From the NCBI GenBank assembly GCA_016719135.1, contig JADKAV010000001.1, forward strand, positions 62,001 to 126,000: DNA of 64,000 nucleotides, written 5' to 3'. Position numbers and translations under genes: made by a program. This stretch comes from Micrococcales bacterium (GTDB lineage: Bacteria; Actinomycetota; Actinomycetes; S36-B12; UBA10799). The notes beneath the pieces were generated by a model. That model ran no database searches. It saw only the letters and a list, made by a program, of their open reading frames with translations, and had not been told where the DNA came from. Shown piece by piece: positions 57,005-64,000 of the stretch (its first letter is position 1; the number at the start of each line of letters is the position of its first letter).

Positions 57005-57622
57005 GTGCCCCCAACCTTGATGCAAGCCCGCGCAGAATCGCTTCGGTCACGGCCAAGCTCGCCGCTGATCACCGACTGCACCCAAGGCCGCGTAGAGCTC
57101 TCCCACGCGACGTTCGACAACTGGGTCTGTAAGACGGTCAACCTGTTGAAATTGGAACTCGACGTCGAACCCGGGCAGGTGATCAGTGTGGACCTACCCC
57201 TTCACTGGATGACAGCGGTCTGGTTGGTATCCATCTGGGAAACGGGCGCCCACGTAAGCCTGGGAACCACCAGTGCTGACCTGTTGGTCGGCACTGCGGC
57301 CGGTGCCGACGTCCTCGTCGTGCCGGATGCCCTCGGGATGGCACCTGCACCCTCAGGAATCGAGGCACAGGCCGTTTTCCCCGCCGATGCCAGGGGTATG
57401 CCGGACCAGCTCGTGTTCCCCGCGGTCCAGCCGGGCGGCATGGTCGGTGGTCCGGCTGCGAGTGAGTTGGCCGCACAGTCCCTTGTTCAATCAGGACAGT
57501 GGGGGTTGGAACCCGGTGGACGCCTCGCAACCGACCTTGAGGTCGTCGACATGATCGGCGTGCTAGCTGCGATCGCCTCCCCATTTCCGTCGGGGCAGGC
57601 GTGGTCTACGGAACTGATGTAG
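57005..57622 (+). CDS. TIGR03089-family protein
   Basis: Protein of 205 residues that resembles the N-terminal part of AMP-forming acyl-CoA ligases (HATFDNWVCKTVNLLKLEL, VDLPLHWMTAVWLVSIWETGAHV) but lacks their ATP-binding motifs. This is the known actinobacterial TIGR03089 family (Rv3268 position). Function unknown. It is divergent from manC across 139 bp, which hold both promoters. Confidence 0.8.
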   Translation: MPPTLMQARAESLRSRPSSPLITDCTQGRVELSHATFDNWVCKTVNLLKLELDVEPGQVISVDLPLHWMTAVWLVSIWETGAHVSLGTTSADLLVGTAAGADVLVVPDALGMAPAPSGIEAQAVFPADARGMPDQLVFPAVQPGGMVGGPAASELAAQSLVQSGQWGLEPGGRLATDLEVVDMIGVLAAIASPFPSGQAWSTELM

Positions 57623-57702
57623 ATCAAGAACGTCCCACCGCCCGCGCAACCCGCTGACACTCTCCGAACGCTTGTATCCCGGAGCCCGGCGGCCCCGTTG
57701 TT

Positions 57703-58947
57703 TCAGGGGGGTCCTCTGGTGTGGGTGATGACGGGGATGGTGTGGGTGTCCATGGTGATGGTGTACCGGCCGTGGTGCAGGTCGTTATGACATCTCGAAC
57801 ACAGGAGTGCCAAGTTCGAGAGGTCGGTTCTGCCGCCGTCTTTCCAGTGGATGATGTGGTGGGCGTGGCAGTGCCGCGGGGACCGTCCGCAGCGGATGCA
57901 GCCGCGGTCGCGGGCGATCAGCGCGGCCCATTGGGCCGCGGATGCCCGGCGTCGCCGGCGTCCCAGCGCGAGGGGGATGAAGGTGCCTGTGCGTTTGATC
58001 CCGAAGATCACCGTGCACACCGCCGCGCACGACAACAGGTCGAACGAACCAGCGCCCAGGGGGGTGCCGTCGACCAGGGTCGCGTTGTCACTGGTGGGCA
58101 GGTTCTCCAAATCCACGAGGATGGACACCGCGGAGACCCCGCCGGGGTGGGTGTTGGCCGCCGCCGCCTTCGACATGTCGGTCAGGGCGTCGGCGCGGCG
58201 TTGGGCCGGGGTGGTGGTGTCGTGGGTGTCCGGGGGGCGGGTGAACGATGCCAGGGTTTCGGCCAGGATCGCCCCGTCGACCTCGTCGAGCATTCCGGTG
58301 ATCGCCCACATCCCATTCGCCCGGGCGGACAGGCGCAGGGACCGTTTGGCGCGTTGCTGGTCCAGTGTGAGGTCCAGGTGGGTGGGGTTGTCGGCCTCAG
58401 CGGCGACCTGCAGCACCCGGCGCACCTCCGAGGCATCGGTCAACTTGGCCAGGCCGACGATCGCGGCTTCTTTGCTGGTGAAGTCATCGATCGCGGGGGC
58501 GTGGGCCAGGATCTGATACACATGCAACCCCGAAATACTCCCGGCAGCCCACGCGTCCTTCACGACCGGTAGGTCGTGCAGGGCGTTGGCGGTGTTCACC
58601 ATCCCCGACCCGACCGCTACCGGGGATCCGGTGGCGATCGCGACCAGGGACCCGGTGGTGCCTGCGCCCAGGACCCGGGAATCCCCACCGGTATCGGCGG
58701 CACCGGCCAGACCGGTCAGATACGCCTCGATGCGGTTCCGCAACCGTGCGGTGTGTGCCATCGCCGCGGCGCGTTCCTCCGCACACAGCAGGTCCGGGTC
58801 CGGCAGCGCATGTATATCGTCGTTGATCTGGTCGAACCCGACCGGGGCGACCGCGGGTAGGGAGGCGCGGATCCGGGCCCGGCGGTGCGCCGCCCGCGAC
58901 ACATCGAAAAACGACGACGACGACGCAGCAGTAGACGTAACGGCCAT
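57703..58947 (-). CDS. 13E12 repeat (DUF222) HNH protein, intact copy
   Basis: Protein of 414 residues with a DUF222 domain (about 60-290) and a C-terminal HNH nuclease-like domain (about 335-395) whose motif is intact: CIRCGRSPRHCHAHHIIHW, then NLALLCSRCHNDLHHG. A low-complexity serine/alanine N-terminus precedes the domain. It is the second member in this window; the copy at 12.1-13.3 kb carries two indels in the same HNH region. The region upstream contains degenerate 45-bp repeats. Role unknown; the family is multicopy and often next to mobile-element debris. Confidence 0.88.
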   Translation of the reverse strand: MAVTSTAASSSSFFDVSRAAHRRARIRASLPAVAPVGFDQINDDIHALPDPDLLCAEERAAAMAHTARLRNRIEAYLTGLAGAADTGGDSRVLGAGTTGSLVAIATGSPVAVGSGMVNTANALHDLPVVKDAWAAGSISGLHVYQILAHAPAIDDFTSKEAAIVGLAKLTDASEVRRVLQVAAEADNPTHLDLTLDQQRAKRSLRLSARANGMWAITGMLDEVDGAILAETLASFTRPPDTHDTTTPAQRRADALTDMSKAAAANTHPGGVSAVSILVDLENLPTSDNATLVDGTPLGAGSFDLLSCAAVCTVIFGIKRTGTFIPLALGRRRRRASAAQWAALIARDRGCIRCGRSPRHCHAHHIIHWKDGGRTDLSNLALLCSRCHNDLHHGRYTITMDTHTIPVITHTRGPP

Positions 58948-59345
58948 AGGACACCCCCGATCGACACAAGAACCTTGAATGTCGTATCGGAGAGGCTTGG
59001 TGCCCCACCGCGACGTCGCTCCACGAGCTGACGAAAAACCAACTCAACTAGGGGGGGGGGGGCCGCAACCTGTTCGAACCATAAGCCCGGGGTGTGACAT
59101 CTTCCCCGAGCTACCTGTTCATACCGTAAACGGGACCTGTGACATTTCCCCGAGCCACCCTGATGCACACCGTAAACCGGACCTCCGACATTGCCCGGCT
59201 ACTTGTTCACATGCTGACCAGGAGCCACGAGAATTCCCTGTTGCCGCTGCCCGCCGTGGCCCGACCGCCCCGGTGCCGACCTTTCGCTCAGACCGTGAAC
59301 CGTCCAGCGAGGCCTGACGGTCCGGCAGCAGCTGCTCCCCGACCG
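58948..59345. other. 398-bp intergenic region with a G tract and repeat array
   Basis: No gene is visible. The stretch holds the DUF222 gene's promoter side, a 12-nt G tract at 59051-59062, and the 45-bp repeat array from 59069. The remainder up to the amidase stop shows nothing recognisable. Confidence 0.6.
59069..59215. repeat. Degenerate 45-bp tandem repeats, possible IS-end remnant
   Basis: Units start at 59069, 59114, 59159 and about 59202 (spacings 45, 45, 43; the last is partial). The shared core is CCTGTTCA-like, then ACCGTAAAC, GGACC, TGTGACATTTCCCCGAGC. Divergence is 20-40 percent by eye. Multiple spaced terminal repeats are typical of transposase-binding ends such as those of IS21-class elements, but no transposase gene is present. 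Confidence 0.65.
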
Positions 59346-62300
59346 TCAGGCTCGTCGGGCCGCAGCCACCACGGTCGAGTCGGCACCTACTGTGCGTAAC
59401 GTGGCGATCGCCGGGCTGGTCTGTAAGAACCGCAGCGCCTTGGCATTGCTGGTCTTGGGCGACACGAACAAGACCGCTTGGCGAGTTGCTGCAGCCGCGG
59501 CAGCAGCCATCGGACGGGTGACGTCGACCAGTATTGCCTCTCCCCGACGCGACCCCAGGCCGGCGATCCGCACTGAGCGCAGGATGGGGTCCGAGGCACC
59601 CAGCCGGACGGGTCTGCGCAGCACCGCCGCCGATGCGTTCGGGATCTCCTTCTTGCCGGCGACCACGATGGTTCGCTTCGCGTTCTTGCGGATCCACTTG
59701 GTGGTCTTGGTGCTCGCGGCCCGATCCACCGCGAGTAGAGATCCGGAGGCGCGGGCCGCTCCCATGGCTGCGCTCGCCATGGCCGCGGTATTGCCCGGGC
59801 TGGCGACGAACACAGTCCGGCGGCTGTCGCGGCTATTCAGTTTGGCCAGTTTCAGGGACAAGGACGTCGCCTTCTTGGCCGTGACCCGCTTAACCTTCGC
59901 CAGGCGGGACAGGGATTTCAGACCTGTCGAGGTAAAGCCCCCCACTGCGGTCAGCGAGGATGCTGGTCGTATCGCTTTTCGAGCCTTCGCCCCCGGACCC
60001 TTGCTGCCCACCACGAACAGCGGCCTGTTCGTGGCTCCGGCGTAGCTGGCCGCCAAGGCCACCACCGTGGTGTCGGTGGCCTGGACGACCACCGGCCTGC
60101 CCCCACGACGCGCGAGCGTCGCGGACAGTGCGGTGGCGGTGGTCGGCGCCGGAGTAGCCGCGCGCGCAATGTAGGCCGACGGCAACTGCAGACCGGTCCG
60201 CAGTTGTTCGCCAGTGATCGAAGCTGTCTGGCCCGACGAACTCGTCGCCTTCGCGATGGAGACTGCGCCCCCCGTCATGCGGGTGCGCAGGTCCAGAAGA
60301 ACGACGTCGGGCAGGCCGAAAAGTTGGGCCACTTGACTCTGCGGCCGGGTCTGAGTCGCCCAGCTCGCGAACGAGGTGTTCTTCTTCTTCAGGCTCCACG
60401 GGTCGCTCGCGCTGCGTGCCCACGGCAGGTCCTCACCGCGCACATCGACGCTGTTCAGGGTCGCTCCACCGGTCGCCTCGAAAACCGGAACACTCACCGG
60501 CTTGTCGGCGTAGAGCACAGAGAGCCCGGAATCCGACGACGACGTGCTGTTCACCGCCTTGCGCCAGTTGGTGTACCCCTTGGCCGTGGTGGCCGACTGA
60601 CCACGGAATCCAGCGTCGCCGACGTGGCAACCGCAGTCCGGATTCCACACCGCCGCGAGCGCGGAGGACCGGGCGATGATCGCCATGGCCCGCTGGGCCT
60701 GGAGCGGCCAGGACGTCGGGACCGTCTGCAGATACGGCAGGTACTCGTCGTGAACCCGCAGATTGGCGACGACCCGCAGCCGACCACCCACGTTGGAAAT
60801 CGTCACTGTTCCGCGGCGCAATAGGTCCTTGCCGACGCGGACCTGCGTCGCCCGGCTACCGAGCTTGCCTGCCTGCCGGGTGCCCGCCCATCGGATGGGG
60901 ACCTTGGGCGCGGTGACGGCGGTGACCCACTTCTTCCCGGCCTTGCGCGAGATCACGACGTTCTCACCACTGACCCTTGCACGGATCTTCGTCTTCGGGC
61001 CCGCGACCAATCCCGACTTCCCTGCGCCGACCTTCACCGCACCACCGCCCTTCGACAGGGCGCCGCTGCGGATGGACAGCGAGGTGCGGTTCGCCAGGGC
61101 CACCCGGATCACGCGTTGATCCCCGGCGTTGCTCACGGCCACGTCCGTCAAATAGTGCTTAAGGATGCCGGCGGCCTTCTTCCCGTCACGGGCCTGGCCC
61201 AGTACACCCGCACGCGGGACACCCACGCCGTCACCCGAACCGGATCCGCGGAAGTTGAACTCGTTGGTGACCGGATCGGGGGTGATGAGGTCAGGTATCT
61301 CCGCCGGGGGAGGTGAGTTTTCACCACCGTTGCGGTAGATCTGCGCAGCCCGCGCCCGGATGGATGGCACCTGCGCATACAGGTACTTGCCCGGACAAGC
61401 AGTGTTCCCCGCATCTCTGTGACCCGAGACTCGGTTGAGGGTCGCGGTCTGGCCCTTCTCCCAGTAGCCGGAATTCAGCGACCCGGTGCTCAGCAACGTG
61501 TCCTTGCCACCGGGATCGCGCTTCGTCAGACCCAGCTTCCACGCCATCAGCTCGGCGATCGATTCTTTGATGGCCGACATCTGAGGGTCGGCGGGGTTGA
61601 ATTCATCGAAATTGCCCATGGCCGATACCGCGAAGCTGTCGTTGTTCAGCCCCGCGGTGTGTCCTCCGACCACTGGCCGGCTCATCCCGCCGCCACGACC
61701 CTCGTACAGCCGACCGAACCGGTCGACCAAGAAGTTGTAGGCCATGTCGGAGTATTTGAGGCCTTCGGTGTACCAGGCGTAAAGATTGCGCATCTGAGCC
61801 GCGGCTTGGGATTCCGAGTAGGTGCTGCTGGAGACGGTGTGGTGCACGAAGCCCACTTTGACCGCGTCGGAGTAGATCGGACCCCGGTTGCGTTTGCTCT
61901 CGTCGGCACCCCATTGCGCGCGCGTGATGATCGGCGGCATGCCGGGGGCGGCGGCAGCCTCGGACAGCTGCGGCTGCTGGATGTCCACGTTGTCGGTGTC
62001 CACGAGGTGGACCTCGGTGTTCGGTGGGGCCTGTCCGTCCGGGGTCTGCACCCTGACCTGAACCGCGTCCGACTCGCCGGTGAGCAGCGGATCGCTGCCC
62101 ATGCGTGCCCGTTGCCCTTCCTCCGTGGCTGGGTCAGGGCCATGGTCGTCGTCGAAGGGCACCTGCATCCACGAGGTCCATCCGGATTCTTCACGCACCC
62201 GGACCTTGACTACTGAACCATCCGCTGGGGGGCGGTCCCAGGAAAGGCCGACCAGCCCGAAAGGATCGGTCTCGATGACCGAACTCTGCGAGGCGGTGGG

Positions 62301-62471
62301 CTGGTCCACACCGGACATCCCACGCCCGCCGGCCATCGCGATGCTCTCCAGGTCTAGCGTCTGCACACGCGTGGGCACCGGCCGCGGACCAGAGCCCGGC
62401 CAACCTGCCACCGGCAGCACGATCACCGCACCGAGGACCAGAGCCAGGACAACAGCTATACGGGTGCGCAC
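59346..62471 (-). CDS. Secreted PGRP/amidase_2 protein with SpoIID-like and CWB2-like domains
   Basis: Exported wall protein of 1041 residues from GTG 62471 (signal peptide about 1-26; AAAGGTGG upstream). It has an N-terminal beta-rich domain (about 60-170), then an N-acetylmuramoyl-L-alanine amidase of PGRP type (about 180-360: RAQWGADE, GFVHHTVSS, VSGHRDAGNTACPGKYLY). A SpoIID-like region lies at about 580-690 (TSWPLQAQRAMAIIARSSAL, CGCHVGD, FEATGG, DPWSL), in which the usual catalytic Glu (WPxEAL) reads Gln. The C-terminal about 280 residues contain repeated wall-binding (CWB2-like) units such as RPLFVVGSKG and LTAVGGF. It stands divergent from an LCP gene. Confidence 0.85.
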   Translation of the reverse strand: MRTRIAVVLALVLGAVIVLPVAGWPGSGPRPVPTRVQTLDLESIAMAGGRGMSGVDQPTASQSSVIETDPFGLVGLSWDRPPADGSVVKVRVREESGWTSWMQVPFDDDHGPDPATEEGQRARMGSDPLLTGESDAVQVRVQTPDGQAPPNTEVHLVDTDNVDIQQPQLSEAAAAPGMPPIITRAQWGADESKRNRGPIYSDAVKVGFVHHTVSSSTYSESQAAAQMRNLYAWYTEGLKYSDMAYNFLVDRFGRLYEGRGGGMSRPVVGGHTAGLNNDSFAVSAMGNFDEFNPADPQMSAIKESIAELMAWKLGLTKRDPGGKDTLLSTGSLNSGYWEKGQTATLNRVSGHRDAGNTACPGKYLYAQVPSIRARAAQIYRNGGENSPPPAEIPDLITPDPVTNEFNFRGSGSGDGVGVPRAGVLGQARDGKKAAGILKHYLTDVAVSNAGDQRVIRVALANRTSLSIRSGALSKGGGAVKVGAGKSGLVAGPKTKIRARVSGENVVISRKAGKKWVTAVTAPKVPIRWAGTRQAGKLGSRATQVRVGKDLLRRGTVTISNVGGRLRVVANLRVHDEYLPYLQTVPTSWPLQAQRAMAIIARSSALAAVWNPDCGCHVGDAGFRGQSATTAKGYTNWRKAVNSTSSSDSGLSVLYADKPVSVPVFEATGGATLNSVDVRGEDLPWARSASDPWSLKKKNTSFASWATQTRPQSQVAQLFGLPDVVLLDLRTRMTGGAVSIAKATSSSGQTASITGEQLRTGLQLPSAYIARAATPAPTTATALSATLARRGGRPVVVQATDTTVVALAASYAGATNRPLFVVGSKGPGAKARKAIRPASSLTAVGGFTSTGLKSLSRLAKVKRVTAKKATSLSLKLAKLNSRDSRRTVFVASPGNTAAMASAAMGAARASGSLLAVDRAASTKTTKWIRKNAKRTIVVAGKKEIPNASAAVLRRPVRLGASDPILRSVRIAGLGSRRGEAILVDVTRPMAAAAAAATRQAVLFVSPKTSNAKALRFLQTSPAIATLRTVGADSTVVAAARRA

Positions 62472-62789
62472 TCGACCACCACCTTTCGACTGTCCAGTGG
62501 AGCAGACAACCGACCCAGGCTGTCGAACCAACCCCCTCGAAGCGTGCACGCGCCACCGATTCGCCGCACAACTGTCTGCATATCGGACGCGTTCGGCGGT
62601 CAACGGGGGATTTGACGCGAAATCGGCCGTCTGACGCCGCCCAAACCTGGCCCGGGAGGCCCTTCGAGCAGCTGTCAGGTGAAGAGGAACCCGGGGACCT
62701 CCAGCAACGTCTATTGAGCGTCGCCTCACATGTGCGCCGCGTGGGGGGCACCTCACGGTAACCTGGAATCTCATATCGAACGGAGGGCC
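62472..62789. other. 318-bp divergent promoter region between amidase and LCP genes
   Basis: No gene is supported. It should contain both promoters; I cannot identify clear minus-35/minus-10 pairs. A GGAGGG ribosome site for the LCP gene is at 62782-62787. Confidence 0.6.
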
Positions 62790-64000
62790 ATGGCCGCTCG
62801 TCGCCGTCGCTGGCCACGCGTGCTCGCTGGCATCGCCTCGACCTTCGTGCTGCTCGCCACTGGGGCTGCCGCGGCCGGGGCGGTTCTCTATGACCGCCTC
62901 GACTCCAACATCAACACCTTGGACACGACCGACCAACTCGGCACCCGGCCCGCCAAGGACGCCGCACCCAGCGAACCGATCAACATCCTGGTCATGGGGT
63001 CGGACAGTCGCACCGGCAAGGGGAACAACAAGAAGTACGGCAACGCGAACAACGCCGGTATCGAGGGTCAGCGCAGCGACACCACCTTGCTGTTCCACAT
63101 CTCAGGGGACCGCACCCGCGCGCTGGGAATGAGCATCCCGCGGGACTCGCTGGTCACGCTGCCGACGTGCAAGAACCGGCAAGGTCAGCAACAGGGCGGT
63201 TACACCGGGCGGTTCAACGAGGCCTTCGACATCGGTGGTCCGGGCTGCACGATCAAGGCCGTGGAGGAACTCACCGGCATCTACGTCGACCATTTCGTCG
63301 TAGTCGACTTCAACGGCTTCAAGAAGATGGTGGATGCCGTCGATGGCGTCGAGATCTGCCTGGAGAAGCCGGTCAACGACTATCACGCGCGTTTGGACCT
63401 GCCCGCGGGCAAGCAGACCATCAGTGGCGAGGACGCACTGGCGTTCGTCCGCGCCCGCGAAACCCTCGGCGACGGCAGCGACATCCAGCGCATCCAACGC
63501 CAGCAGGACTTCATCTCGTCGATGATCCGCAAGGTGACCAGCGCCGGGGTGCTCACCAACCCGATCAAGTTGTTCAATCTGCTGGACGCCGGCACGAAAT
63601 CGTTGACGACCGACCAGAATCTGTCGGACCTCAGTTCCATCCAGGGAATCGCCGAATCCATGGTGGATATCCGGCCCTCGGACATCACCTTTGTCACCGT
63701 GCCGTTCACCTACAACGACGACATGTCGACGGTGTCGTGGGACCAGGCCAAGGCAGACCGGATGTTCAAGGCCATCATCAACGACAAACCGTGGCCCGAG
63801 CCGCCGACGGTCCCGCCGGGCCAGGACCCGCTGACTGTTCCCCCGCAGGACATCGACGTGATCGTGGTCAACGGCACCCCGCAGTCCGGTTTCGCCGCGA
63901 TCGTGGCAGATGACCTGACCGCCCAGGGTTACAACGTGGTGGGAACCCGCTCCTCGGACAAGGACGTCGCAGTCACCCGTCTGAGCTACTCCGCGAGCAA
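62790..64000 (+). CDS. LytR-CpsA-Psr (LCP) family glycopolymer ligase, partial
   Basis: Membrane-anchored enzyme that attaches glycopolymers (arabinogalactan or teichoic-type) to peptidoglycan. At least 403 residues; it runs off the window with no stop. ATG 62790 follows GGAGGG. A basic N-terminus (AARRRRWPR) is followed by one membrane segment (about 11-33), an LCP domain (about 65-290; ILVMGSDSR, QRSDTTLLFH, MSIPRDSLV, EDALAFVRARET, DIQRIQRQQDFI) and the beginning of a LytR_C domain (DVIVVNGTPQSGFA). Its place near TIGR03089 and manC matches Rv3267. Confidence 0.94.
   Translation, partial: MAARRRRWPRVLAGIASTFVLLATGAAAAGAVLYDRLDSNINTLDTTDQLGTRPAKDAAPSEPINILVMGSDSRTGKGNNKKYGNANNAGIEGQRSDTTLLFHISGDRTRALGMSIPRDSLVTLPTCKNRQGQQQGGYTGRFNEAFDIGGPGCTIKAVEELTGIYVDHFVVVDFNGFKKMVDAVDGVEICLEKPVNDYHARLDLPAGKQTISGEDALAFVRARETLGDGSDIQRIQRQQDFISSMIRKVTSAGVLTNPIKLFNLLDAGTKSLTTDQNLSDLSSIQGIAESMVDIRPSDITFVTVPFTYNDDMSTVSWDQAKADRMFKAIINDKPWPEPPTVPPGQDPLTVPPQDIDVIVVNGTPQSGFAAIVADDLTAQGYNVVGTRSSDKDVAVTRLSYSAS

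Noticed and set aside
59069..59215. CRISPR array
   Set aside because: Units are degenerate and directly adjoining, with no conserved repeat/unique spacer alternation and no cas genes.

Overview
This window is high-GC actinobacterial (Actinomycetota) chromosome, apparently from an environmental lineage. The evidence is a 925-residue SecA, MtrA-MtrB-LpqB, a WhiB2-type regulator, a GDH180-type NAD-glutamate dehydrogenase, a complete late coenzyme F420 gene set (fbiC, fbiA, fbiB), 13E12/DUF222 HNH genes and an actinobacterial tmRNA tag. Much of 33-64 kb keeps the gene order of the Mycobacterium tuberculosis Rv3240c-Rv3268 region (secA, hpf, comF-like, lpqB, mtrB, mtrA, manA, SIS isomerase, manB, DUF3499, Rv3259-like, whiB2, fbiA, fbiB, manC, TIGR03089, LCP). 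I cannot name the genus.

Layout. 0-2.7 kb: a PAS/GGDEF diguanylate cyclase gene broken by a frame change and a 44-nt G tract, then about 1 kb with no convincing gene. 2.7-5.6 kb: a complete arsenic unit, with acr3-arsC-arsM leftward and arsR divergent over a shared promoter/operator. 5.9-6.5 kb: tmRNA (ssrA), whose terminator region is tandemly duplicated. 6.5-13.3 kb: accessory block with an EthA-like monooxygenase, a tandem universal stress protein next to a CtpF-like P-type ATPase, palindromic repeats, an ISL3-type transposase remnant and a 13E12 gene. 13.3-20.3 kb: leftward amidohydrolase, smpB, M23 peptidase, ftsX, ftsE, prfB, TM2 protein and M14 carboxypeptidase; then alkB rightward. 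21-32 kb: a leftward run with NAD-GDH, P5C dehydrogenase, patatin, WS/DGAT acyltransferase, HAD hydrolase and a CpaE/MinD-like ATPase. 33-50 kb: secretion, ribosome hibernation, MtrAB signalling and mannose activation. 51-57 kb: F420 synthesis and GDP-mannose supply. 57.7-64 kb: a second DUF222 gene, degenerate 45-bp repeats, a large amidase/SpoIID-like wall protein and a partial LCP ligase.

The genes form recognisable modules: arsenate reduction, arsenite export and methylation under ArsR; trans-translation (ssrA/smpB); divisome wall hydrolysis (FtsEX with an M23 partner); proline-to-glutamate-to-2-oxoglutarate catabolism (P5CDH-GDH); mannose-6-P to GDP-mannose (ManA, ManB, ManC); F420 assembly (FbiC, FbiA, FbiB).

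Data quality matters. Several genes that should be intact are broken by single-base indels, many in C/G runs (secA twice, hpf, the 13E12 gene twice, the GNAT gene, the TM2 gene, the GGDEF gene). In addition, one gene has an in-frame amber (M23) and two lack a standard start codon (smpB, the luxR-type gene). The pattern fits residual consensus errors better than biology. I did not find a convincing novel multi-gene system. The most original signals are an interspersed family of paired palindromes, the ssrA terminator duplication, and the PGRP-SpoIID-CWB2 wall protein.
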